Origin: Crossiella cryophila
GTDB taxonomy: Bacteria > Actinomycetota > Actinomycetes > Mycobacteriales > Pseudonocardiaceae
NCBI RefSeq assembly: GCF_014204915.1
Contig: NZ_JACHMH010000001.1
Coordinates: 4,799,501-4,863,500 of the forward strand
Direction of reading: 5' to 3'
Length of the DNA: 64,000 bases
Shown here: positions 14,956 to 22,267 of the stretch, in pieces
Numbering within the stretch: the first letter of the stretch is position 1
Layout: each line of letters opens with the position of its first letter
The notes under the pieces: generated by a model
Databases searched by the model: none
Told to the model about the DNA's origin: nothing
What the model saw: only the letters and a program-made list of their open reading frames with translations
Program-made: the position numbers and the translations under genes

Positions 14956-15387
14956 ATGGCTGATCCGGATGAGCACCTGCTCACGCCTACTCAGCGCAAG
15001 ATGCTGGACCAGCAGAAACGCGCCAATCCGAACCCGGTTCCGGTCGACATCCAGGGGTCGTTGAGCCAGTCCGGGCGCTACCTGATCGATCCAGCGCACG
15101 CGGGGAAGGCCCTGGCCAAGCTCCAGGAGGCGCTGGACGAGGTGAAGGCGATCGGGCGGGACGCCAGGGACCTCAGGCACCTGGATGCGCCGTACAACGA
15201 CCCGTACAGCAAACGGGCGGTACAGGAAATTGCCAAGCGGGCCAGCGATGAGCAGGGCTGCCATGGCAAGGCCAACAAGGATCTCGCGACCACGCTGCAG
15301 AATATGATCGACAACATCAAGGCGATGGTGCTTGAGCACGAGAACGCTGAGCGTAAGAACAAGGGCATCGGAGGCAATCGATCGTGA
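14956..15387 (+). CDS. Small helical PE/WXG100-like protein of a DUF3558-PPE cassette
   Basis: The 143-residue protein is soluble, charged and largely helical (HAGKALAKLQEALDEVKAIG; DLATTLQNMIDNIKAMVLEH). It has no signal peptide and no WxG motif. Position and size match the small first gene that precedes DUF3558 lipoprotein and PPE-like genes in Pseudonocardiaceae, often linked with type VII secretion. ATG at 14956 follows GGGGGAG. Its stop overlaps the next start by 4 bp (GTGA). An ESX-related role is inference from gene order. Confidence 0.7.
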   Translation: MADPDEHLLTPTQRKMLDQQKRANPNPVPVDIQGSLSQSGRYLIDPAHAGKALAKLQEALDEVKAIGRDARDLRHLDAPYNDPYSKRAVQEIAKRASDEQGCHGKANKDLATTLQNMIDNIKAMVLEHENAERKNKGIGGNRS

Positions 15388-15986
15388 CACGCTCCATCCG
15401 GCTCGCGACTGTCCTGGTTTCGGGTGCGCTGGTGTTGTCCGGGTGCGGTGGTGGTGGGACCACGACCACCCAGACCACCAGCGCGGCCACCAGCAGCAGC
15501 AAGCAGGGCCTGGCGCCGCCGATCAACACCCCGCTCTCGGTCGAGGCGTTCAAGAGCAGGCCGTGCGACCTGCTCACCCCCGCGCAGCGGGCGACCGTCG
15601 GCGCGACCAGGTCCGCCGAGATCAGGGAGAGCGACCTGGGTCCCGCCTGCGTGTGGAAGGAGAAGGACTCCTCCGTTGACACCTCGGTCGACGTGACCCT
15701 CTACACCAACCCGCAGGCGGTGAACTGGGAGCGCCTGTTCGAGCGGCGGGAGCAGGAGCCGTTCTTCGAGCCCGCCGGTGAATTGGCCGGGGTTCCGGCC
15801 GTGCACATCAACGACGAGTCCAAGGCCGAGCGGGGCAGCTGCTCCACACACCTCGGATTGAGCAAGGACGTCATCCTGCGGGTGTCGGTGGACCTGCCGT
15901 TGAAGTCGCCGGAATACAAGACGCCGTGTGTGGTGTCCGACCGGATGGCCACGCTCATGATCCAGAACATCAAAGCGGGGGGCTGA
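15384..15986 (+). CDS. DUF3558-family lipoprotein
   Basis: The 200-residue protein has a lipoprotein signal with lipobox LVLSGC (Cys21), a Thr/Ser-rich linker and the DUF3558 pattern: RPCDLLTPAQRATVGA, then GPACVWKEKD and a late Cys pair (GSCSTHLG; TPCVVSDRMA). It should be anchored on the outer face of the membrane. It is translationally coupled to the preceding gene and 1 bp from the next. The function of the family is not known. Confidence 0.88.
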   Translation: MTRSIRLATVLVSGALVLSGCGGGGTTTTQTTSAATSSSKQGLAPPINTPLSVEAFKSRPCDLLTPAQRATVGATRSAEIRESDLGPACVWKEKDSSVDTSVDVTLYTNPQAVNWERLFERREQEPFFEPAGELAGVPAVHINDESKAERGSCSTHLGLSKDVILRVSVDLPLKSPEYKTPCVVSDRMATLMIQNIKAGG

Positions 15987-15987
15987 G

Positions 15988-17226
15988 ATGGGACAAGAGG
16001 TCCGGTACATCGCGATCAGCCGGGACGGGAGCATGCCCCGGGCCCAGGCGTTCGACGGCCGCACGATCTACGACTACTTCAACCAGAACGTCAAGGGCAC
16101 CGGCGCCACCACCGATCCCAACAAGGACAAGTGGACCAAGCTCGGCCAGCGCTACGACGCCGTGGCCCAGATGATCACCGACGCGCTGTCCACCGGCCGG
16201 GTCGCCTTCGAGGGCAAGGCCGCCGACGCCATGCAGAGCAAGATCGTGCCGGTGGTGGCGATCGCCAGGCAGGCCAAGGGGGTCTGTGACAGCGTGGCGT
16301 TGCAGGTGGCGGCGCAGGGGGATCATGCCCGGCGGACGCAGCAGGCGATGGAGCAGGTGCCGGATGTGCCGGACAAGCCGTGGCTGAACGATCTCAACCC
16401 GATGGACACCGACTACGACAAGGCCAAGCGGGCCGAGGGCGAGGCGTTCAAGCGCAACCAGGAGCGCTTCGAGTCCTACCGGGGCAACACCCAGGGCACC
16501 GTGGACGCGTTGCCGCAGTACCAGTTCCAGCCGCCGCCCGAGCTGGCCCTGGACACCCGCAACGGCAATCCGGGTGAGGTGGACCCCGGTCGCCGCGATC
16601 CGGGCCGGGTGGACCCGCCGCGCGGGTTGCCGGGCCAGCCGGGACAGCAGGATCCGCCGGGTGGCATCACGGGCGGGACCGGTGGCGGGGGTACCGGGAA
16701 CGATCAGGTGCGCAACGACTGGAACGTGCCGGGGCCGCCGCCGGTGGGTGGTGGGCCGCTGCCGCAGCCGATTCCCGGGCCTGGGCCGGTGCCCGGACCG
16801 GGGCCGCTGCCGGTTCCGGTGCCGCCGCCCGGGATTCTGCCGCCCGGTGGGCTGCCGCCCGGTGGCGGTGGCGGTGGCGGGGGTGGCCGGGCCGGGGCCG
16901 GTGGTGGCGGTGGGTTCGGGCCGCGGGGGAGTGGCGGGGCCTTCGGGGCCGGCGGGCGGGGTGCCGGGTTCGGGCCTGGCGGTTCCGCTGGCATCGGTGG
17001 TGACCCGCATGCCGCGGGTGGGCGTGGTGGACCCGGTGGCGCCGGCGCGCGTGGTGCGGCGGGCACGCCCGGTGGGCCGATGGGCGCCGGGGCGGGCAGC
17101 CGGGGCGAGGAGGACAAGGAGCGGCGGCGGCCGGAGTACCTGATCGAGACCGAGGACATCTTCGGGGACACGCTGGTGGTGCCGCCGCCGGTGATCGGGG
17201 AGAGCGGCGGGCCCTACGGGGGCTGA
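15988..17226 (+). CDS. PPE-like protein with Gly/Pro-rich C-terminal region
   Basis: The 412-residue protein begins with a helical domain of about 190 residues (IYDYFNQNVKGTG; KWTKLGQRYDAVAQMITDAL; FEGKAADAMQSKI) that resembles actinobacterial PPE/WXG-type exported proteins. About 170 residues rich in Gly and Pro follow, then a conserved-looking tail (RRRPEYLIETEDIFGD, then VVPPPVIGE). That tail recurs in Pseudonocardiaceae PPE-like proteins. It is the last gene of the three-gene cassette and ends before a strong terminator. No classical signal peptide is present, consistent with type VII export, which remains inference. Confidence 0.8.
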   Translation: MGQEVRYIAISRDGSMPRAQAFDGRTIYDYFNQNVKGTGATTDPNKDKWTKLGQRYDAVAQMITDALSTGRVAFEGKAADAMQSKIVPVVAIARQAKGVCDSVALQVAAQGDHARRTQQAMEQVPDVPDKPWLNDLNPMDTDYDKAKRAEGEAFKRNQERFESYRGNTQGTVDALPQYQFQPPPELALDTRNGNPGEVDPGRRDPGRVDPPRGLPGQPGQQDPPGGITGGTGGGGTGNDQVRNDWNVPGPPPVGGGPLPQPIPGPGPVPGPGPLPVPVPPPGILPPGGLPPGGGGGGGGGRAGAGGGGGFGPRGSGGAFGAGGRGAGFGPGGSAGIGGDPHAAGGRGGPGGAGARGAAGTPGGPMGAGAGSRGEEDKERRRPEYLIETEDIFGDTLVVPPPVIGESGGPYGG

Positions 17227-17235
17227 GAAAACCAC

Positions 17236-17274
17236 GGTGCGGGGCCGGAACGCGATCGCGTCCGGCCCCGCACC
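17236..17274. terminator. Strong bidirectional terminator
   Basis: GGTGCGGGGCCGGA (17236-17249) and TCCGGCCCCGCACC (17261-17274) form a perfect 14-bp stem; the 11-base loop is itself palindromic (CGCGATCGCG). It lies 9 bp after the PPE-like gene and 14 bp before the stop of the convergent beta-helix gene, so it serves both. Confidence 0.85.
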
Positions 17275-17288
17275 ATGGGCAGGGGGTG

Positions 17289-20270
17289 TTACGGGGTGAC
17301 CTTGATGTTGGTCAGGCCGGTGGTGGCGCCGGTGACCGTGTTCGAGCTGTGGACGACGTTCGGGTTGGCCGAGCACTTGGACACCGACGGGATGTAGATG
17401 GCGTACTTGCCCACCCCGCCCAGGTCGGACTTGTTGCCACGCCAGGTGTTCCCGCAGCCGTTGGGGAAGGACGGGCTGCTGGACGGGTTGTGCGTCTCGT
17501 AGCCGTTGGCGAAGACGCCGGGCTTGGCGAAGGTGCCGGTGTTGTTCTCGATCAGGTAACCGGTGCCCTTCACGTCGATCCAGGAGTCCGCGGAGTTCTG
17601 GCCCTTGATGCCGGTGCCGTTGAACTTGTTGCCGCGGATCACCCCGCCGCTGGTGCCCTCCTTGACGTCGATGTGCTCGGCCGCCACCTCGGGCCCGATC
17701 TCGTTGTCCAGCACGCTGACCCGGTCCGAGCGGTCCGCGCCACCGGTGTTGCCGTGGCACTTCCAGTTCGAGCCTGCCGAGCCGATGTAGACGCCCTCGC
17801 CGTAGCTGGGCTGCACCAGGCCGGCGTGGGTGATCTTGGAGTTCTTGATCACGCCGTCAGCCGAGGAGCGCCGGAAGTGCACCGCTTCCTCGTCCACGTG
17901 GTGCACGTAGACCTTGTCCAGGGTGACGTGGTGGGAGTTGTCCAGGATGATGCCCTTCTTGGAGTCCTTGACCGTGAAGCCGGTCAGGTTCCAGTAGGGC
18001 GCGTTGTGCAGCCACAGGCCGTAGCCGGAGTCCCAGCCCGCGGTCGGGACGGGGCAGGACGGCGCGGTGCCCGAGGGGCCGTCGTTGATCAGCACCGCGT
18101 TGGCCGGGCCGGTCAGGGTGATCCGGGAGGAGGCCGTGCCCGCCTTCTGGGTCACGAACGAACCGCGGTACTCGCCGGGCGCCAGCTTGATCGTCTCACC
18201 CGGTTTGGCGTTGGCCAGCGCGGTTTTCAGCTGTTCCGCGGTGGAGACGTCCACCAGCGTGCCCTGCGCCGCCTCGGCGCCGAACACCGTGGCCCGGCCC
18301 GGGTTCTTCAGGAACAGGGAGCCGGAGGAGTCGGTGCGGGAGGCGTTGACCCCGTTGTTGGACTTGGTGAAGTCCACCGTCTCCTTGCTCGCCCAGTCCG
18401 GGATGGTGGTGCCGCCGGTGCTCAGGTGCTTGAACTTGCTCGCGTCCGCGGCGTCGCTGCCGAACTGGTAGATCCGCTGCCGGTCGCCGTAGTAGGGCTG
18501 GAAGGCCCCGCCCTTGCTGGCCTGCTTGCTCATCTCGTTGTTGTAGAAGACGTTCTGCGCTCCGCTGGAGCCCGACCACTTGGCCGCCTTGGGACCCGCG
18601 GCCCACCAGATCGGGTACCAGGTGGAGTCATCCGGCCCGCCGCCGCCTTCTTCCCCGCAGTTGCTCTTGCAGTTCTTGGAGGCGTGCTCGAACGGCACGG
18701 TCACCTTGTTGTTCTCGAACAGGTTGCGGCGTTCCCAGCCGCCGTGCAGGTTGAGGTCGGAGTCGAAGTCGTTGCCCACGACCACGTTGTTGGAGGCCGA
18801 CCACTGGAAGGTGAAGTGCCGCAGGTTGCGGGTGGTGTTGTAGGCGTACAGCGAGTCCCACACCCGGGAGCCGCGGAAGTAGCCGTTGCCGCCCTTGCCC
18901 TTGTTCCAGGAACCGTCCAGATAGGACTCCTGGATCTGGATGTTCTTGGCGCTCTCGGTGACGATCGGGTGCGAGCCGGTCAGCTCCGCGCCCACCCGGC
19001 GGATCCAGGTGTTGGCCGCCCACTTGAGCACGATGCCGTGCATCTCGTACTCGGGCGCCACGTTGCCGTAGTTCTTGGTGGCCTCGGCCGGGGTCACGTT
19101 GTAGGTGCCGCCGCCGTGCTTGGGCATGCCGTTGAGTTCCTGGGTGATGGACAGGTCCTCGATGCCCACGCCCTGCACCACCTTGAGCGGGGTGACCCGG
19201 CTCGGGTAGGTGGTGCCGCCGATGGCCGGTGAGCCGTCGGCGGTGGAGTTCAGCGGCAGGTCGTACTCCAGGGGCTTGTCGATGGTGAGGTCCTTGGTAC
19301 TGGAGTTCACCGCCGTGATCTGGAAGATCTGTTGCCGCATATGGAGATTCAGGTACTGCGCGGTGTTGGTCACGGTCTGCTGCTGGTAGAACTTGACCGT
19401 GTTGGCCGCGCCCACCCAGAGGTAGCCGCCGACCTTGAACTTGCTGATGTCGGCGTTCTTGGCGAGTTTGATCTGGTTGGCGCCCAGGGCCGAGCCCTCG
19501 CGCAGCGGGATCCCCGAGGCCCAGTGCTGGTTGATGCTGCCCTCGAAGATGTCCTTGCGGTTGGCCGGGGCCGAGCGGTGGTCGGCGGCGTACTTGGGTG
19601 AGACCTCACGGGTCTGCACCCGGAGCAGGCCGCGGCCGGGCCACATCCAGCCGCCCTTGCCCGCGCCGTGCACCATGCCGTCCTCGTCCCAGTCGCTGCC
19701 GTCCTCGGTCAGCGCGTCGTAACGAGTGTTGGCGTCCGGGCGGAAGACCAGCGTGGTCTTGCCCCGGCCCGCGCCCTTGAGTAGCAGGTAATCCGCGTCC
19801 ACGCCGAGCTGCCTGCTGACCGTGAGGCGGCCCGCCGGCAGGGTGATCGAGGACAGTTTGGTGTAGCTCGCCTTGGGTGAGCACTTGGTCCGGATGTCGT
19901 CGATGGCCTTCTGCAGACCGGTGGTGGCATCGCTGCCGTCGGTCCGCACGCCGTACTGGGACGACAGTTCGCTCGCGGTGATCTGACAGGCCGCGTCCGG
20001 GTTGATCTCGTTGGGGCCGGGCAGCGCGGCGCCGCCGCGGTAGCCCGCCTTGCTCCAGTCGGGCAGGCCGGGCACAGGGGCCCGGCGGTTGGCACTGGTC
20101 AGATCGGGTAGTGCGGCCTGGACACCGGGTTCTTCCGCCGCACCGGCGGTGGGTGGGGTGACCAGGGCGGAAAGGCCGCTGAACGCGAGCGCGGCCGCGG
20201 TGAGCGCGGCCGTGCGGCGGCGTCGCCGTGCGGAATGACCCGCGGGCGACAACCGGGTGAGTCGCAACAT
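17289..20270 (-). CDS. Large secreted protein with two right-handed beta-helix regions (polysaccharide lyase-like)
   Basis: The 993-residue protein has a long twin-arginine-poor but basic signal region (SARRRRRTAA, then hydrophobic core, cleavage near TAGAAEEPG). The first part (about 85-600) is a pectate-lyase-like beta-helix (LQKAIDDI, ITLPAGRLTVSRQLG, NIQIQESYLDG, NNVVVGNDFDSD). The second (about 660-990) starts with AEQLKTALANAKPGETIKLA and continues with solenoid repeats (HVTLDKVYVHHVDEEAVHF; GVIKNSKITHAG). It resembles a fusion of two solenoids acting on an extracellular polymer. AGGAG precedes ATG 20270. Catalytic residues are not assignable by eye. It is divergent from a ROK regulator with shared palindromes between. 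Confidence 0.8.
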   Translation of the reverse strand: MLRLTRLSPAGHSARRRRRTAALTAAALAFSGLSALVTPPTAGAAEEPGVQAALPDLTSANRRAPVPGLPDWSKAGYRGGAALPGPNEINPDAACQITASELSSQYGVRTDGSDATTGLQKAIDDIRTKCSPKASYTKLSSITLPAGRLTVSRQLGVDADYLLLKGAGRGKTTLVFRPDANTRYDALTEDGSDWDEDGMVHGAGKGGWMWPGRGLLRVQTREVSPKYAADHRSAPANRKDIFEGSINQHWASGIPLREGSALGANQIKLAKNADISKFKVGGYLWVGAANTVKFYQQQTVTNTAQYLNLHMRQQIFQITAVNSSTKDLTIDKPLEYDLPLNSTADGSPAIGGTTYPSRVTPLKVVQGVGIEDLSITQELNGMPKHGGGTYNVTPAEATKNYGNVAPEYEMHGIVLKWAANTWIRRVGAELTGSHPIVTESAKNIQIQESYLDGSWNKGKGGNGYFRGSRVWDSLYAYNTTRNLRHFTFQWSASNNVVVGNDFDSDLNLHGGWERRNLFENNKVTVPFEHASKNCKSNCGEEGGGGPDDSTWYPIWWAAGPKAAKWSGSSGAQNVFYNNEMSKQASKGGAFQPYYGDRQRIYQFGSDAADASKFKHLSTGGTTIPDWASKETVDFTKSNNGVNASRTDSSGSLFLKNPGRATVFGAEAAQGTLVDVSTAEQLKTALANAKPGETIKLAPGEYRGSFVTQKAGTASSRITLTGPANAVLINDGPSGTAPSCPVPTAGWDSGYGLWLHNAPYWNLTGFTVKDSKKGIILDNSHHVTLDKVYVHHVDEEAVHFRRSSADGVIKNSKITHAGLVQPSYGEGVYIGSAGSNWKCHGNTGGADRSDRVSVLDNEIGPEVAAEHIDVKEGTSGGVIRGNKFNGTGIKGQNSADSWIDVKGTGYLIENNTGTFAKPGVFANGYETHNPSSSPSFPNGCGNTWRGNKSDLGGVGKYAIYIPSVSKCSANPNVVHSSNTVTGATTGLTNIKVTP

Positions 20271-20360
20271 TGATGCTCCTGAGAGATCTCGTTTCGACGG
20301 GGCAGGGCGTCGTTGGCGGCGAGACGTTCAGGCGACAGTTCAGGTGAACTCAGTAGGAAT

Positions 20361-20381
20361 AGTAAGGAAACTATCCTAACT
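20361..20381. promoter_or_regulatory. Candidate ROK operator A
   Basis: An imperfect palindrome, AGTAAGGA then five bases then TCCTAACT, lies about 90 bp upstream of the beta-helix gene. The half-site GTAAGG-AAAC is close to that of operator B at 20462 (GTAAGG-TTTC). AT-rich palindromes of this type are typical of sugar-responsive repressors in actinomycetes. Binding by the adjacent ROK protein is inferred. Confidence 0.55.
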
Positions 20382-20424
20382 CAACGGGAATGTATGAGGC
20401 AAGGGCCAACGCAAACCTTTGCGC

Positions 20425-20484
20425 TTGACCGATTAACGCAGTTCTCCGTACTGTTCAGTAAGTAAGGTTTCTTTACCTCGGAGG
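20425..20484 (+). promoter_or_regulatory. ROK gene promoter with overlapping operator B
   Basis: TTGACC (20425-20430), an 18-bp spacer and TACTGT (20449-20454) form a plausible promoter. Operator B, GTAAGGTTTCTTTACC (20462-20477), covers the expected transcription start, and GGAGG (20480-20484) precedes the GTG at 20489. This layout suits negative autoregulation. Confidence 0.6.
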
Positions 20485-20488
20485 TGCC

Positions 20489-21676
20489 GTGATCAGTCCC
20501 GTCCGCGGTACCCCGAGCCTGATGCGGGCCATCAACGACCGTGCCACCCTGCGTGCGCTGCTGGAGTCCGGTTCGCTGACCCGGCCGCAGATCGTCGCGC
20601 TGACCGGGCTGTCCAAGCCCACCGCCTCCCAGTTGCTGGCCCGGCTGCAGGAGATCGGCCTGGTCATCAGCGACGGCATCCGCAGTGGCCGCACCGGCCG
20701 CAGCGCGGAGGCGTACCGGATCAACCCGGCCGCGGCCCAGGTCGCCGCGATGGACGTGACCCCGGAACGGATCGAGGTCCAGATCGCCGACCTCACCGGC
20801 ACGATCATCGGCTCGGCCACCCTGCCCGCCACCGGACCCGAGCCGGACCCGGTCACCCGGCTGCGGGCCGCGCTGACCGCCGCCGAACCGCCGGAGGGGC
20901 TGAACCGCCTGGTGATCGGCGTGCAGGGCGCGGTCAACCCGGCCACCGGGCGATTGGACTACGCCACCGACGAGGACATGCCGGGCTGGCAGATCCCAGA
21001 CCTGGCCCCGAGTCTGGGGCAGGCACTCGGGGTGCCGGTGGTGGTGGAGAACGACGTCAACCTGGTCGCGCTGGCCGAACAGGCGCACGGCGCCGCCGCG
21101 GGCAGCCCGGATTTCGTGCTGCTGTGGGCCGATGACGGCCTTGGTGCGGCGCTGATGCTCGGCGGCAGGCTGCACCGCGGGGCCACCGGCGGCTCCGGCG
21201 AGGTCGGCTACCTGCCCACCCCCGGCGCGCCCACCGCCCGCGATGTCGGCCGGTTCGGTCACCACGGGTACCAGGCCCTGGCCGGGGGTCCCGCGGTACA
21301 GGAACTCCTGGCGGGACACGGGATCAGCGCACCGGACTTCCGGCAGGCGGTGGCCAGTGCGGCCCGGCGTGCCGCGGACGGCGAGGCGGCGGCCCAGACC
21401 GGGTTGCGCGAGGTCGCCGAACGGCTCGCGGTCGGACTGGCCGAGATCACCGCGGTGCTGGACCCGGGACTGATCGTGCTGGCCGGTGGGCTGGCGCTGG
21501 CCGGTGGCGAGGTGTTGCGGGAACTGGTGGAGCGGGAACTGCACGCGCTGACCATCCCGCGCCCGCCACTGCGACTGTCCACTGTGGAGGGAAATCCGGT
21601 GCTCGCGGGCGCGCTGGACCTGGGGCTGGGGCAGGTTCGGGACGAGCTGTTCGGCGCGGCCATCCCGGCTGGCTGA
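20489..21676 (+). CDS. ROK-family transcriptional regulator
   Basis: The 395-residue protein has an N-terminal winged HTH (LTRPQIVALTGLSKPTASQL about 30-50) and a ROK domain (VVVENDVNLVALAEQ; LLWADDGLGAALMLGG; GATGGSGEVGYLP). The Cys-rich zinc motif usual in ROK proteins (CxCGxxGCxE) is missing; the equivalent stretch reads RDVGRFGHHGYQAL. Most ROK regulators are sugar-responsive repressors; the divergent secreted beta-helix gene is the obvious target. Loss of the zinc motif may alter sugar binding. Confidence 0.9.
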   Translation: MISPVRGTPSLMRAINDRATLRALLESGSLTRPQIVALTGLSKPTASQLLARLQEIGLVISDGIRSGRTGRSAEAYRINPAAAQVAAMDVTPERIEVQIADLTGTIIGSATLPATGPEPDPVTRLRAALTAAEPPEGLNRLVIGVQGAVNPATGRLDYATDEDMPGWQIPDLAPSLGQALGVPVVVENDVNLVALAEQAHGAAAGSPDFVLLWADDGLGAALMLGGRLHRGATGGSGEVGYLPTPGAPTARDVGRFGHHGYQALAGGPAVQELLAGHGISAPDFRQAVASAARRAADGEAAAQTGLREVAERLAVGLAEITAVLDPGLIVLAGGLALAGGEVLRELVERELHALTIPRPPLRLSTVEGNPVLAGALDLGLGQVRDELFGAAIPAG

Positions 21677-21694
21677 CGGGTAAAGTCCGTTGGC

Positions 21695-22267
21695 GTGGCC
21701 AAACCGACCGCGGCCGAACTGGCCGACGCCCGCACCCTGATCCTGCCCGATGTGATCGCACCGGATCTGGCGGTGTTGTTCTGCGGCATCAATCCCGGCC
21801 TGTACTCCGGTGCCACCGGCCACCACTTCGCCCGGCCGGGCAACCGGTTCTGGCCCACCCTGCACCGCGCCGGCTTCACCCCACGTCAGCTGGACCCCAG
21901 TGAGCAGCTGGAGATGCTGGAGTACGGGCTGGGCATCACCAACGTGGTCGCCCGCACCACCGCCCGCGCGGACGAGCTGACCAAGGACGAGCTGCTGGCC
22001 GGGGCCCTGGCGCTGACCGAGCGGGCGGAGCGGTACCGGCCGAGGTTCGTCGCGGTGGCCGGGATCTCGGCCTACCGCGGCGGGTTCGACCGGCCCAAGG
22101 CGGTGATGGGGCCGCAGCCGGAGTTGATCGGCGGGGCCCGGTTGTGGGTGCTGCCCAACCCGAGTGGGCTGAACGCGCACTACCAGGCCGCGGACCTGGC
22201 CGCCGCGTTCGCCGAACTGCGTGCGGCGGCCGGGATCCCGGTCAGGACGGGGCCATCCCGGCGGTGA
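21695..22267 (+). CDS. mug: Mismatch-specific (G:U/T) DNA glycosylase
   Basis: The 190-residue protein has the Mug/TDG signature: FCGINPG (Asn33, the catalytic Asn of family 2 uracil-DNA glycosylases), HHFARPGNRFWPTLHRAGF and late LPNPSGLNAHY. Size matches bacterial Mug. It excises uracil or ethenocytosine opposite guanine. GTG at 21695 lies 18 bp after the ROK gene, so cotranscription is possible. The 3' end overlaps the convergent ABC permease gene by 26 bp. Confidence 0.93.
   Translation: MAKPTAAELADARTLILPDVIAPDLAVLFCGINPGLYSGATGHHFARPGNRFWPTLHRAGFTPRQLDPSEQLEMLEYGLGITNVVARTTARADELTKDELLAGALALTERAERYRPRFVAVAGISAYRGGFDRPKAVMGPQPELIGGARLWVLPNPSGLNAHYQAADLAAAFAELRAAAGIPVRTGPSRR

Noticed and set aside
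13963-15390. A 475-residue metallo-beta-lactamase-fold protein with a long N-terminal extension
   Set aside because: The first 200 residues are antisense to the 14956-15387 gene and have no homology pattern. GTG 14787 has a ribosome site.
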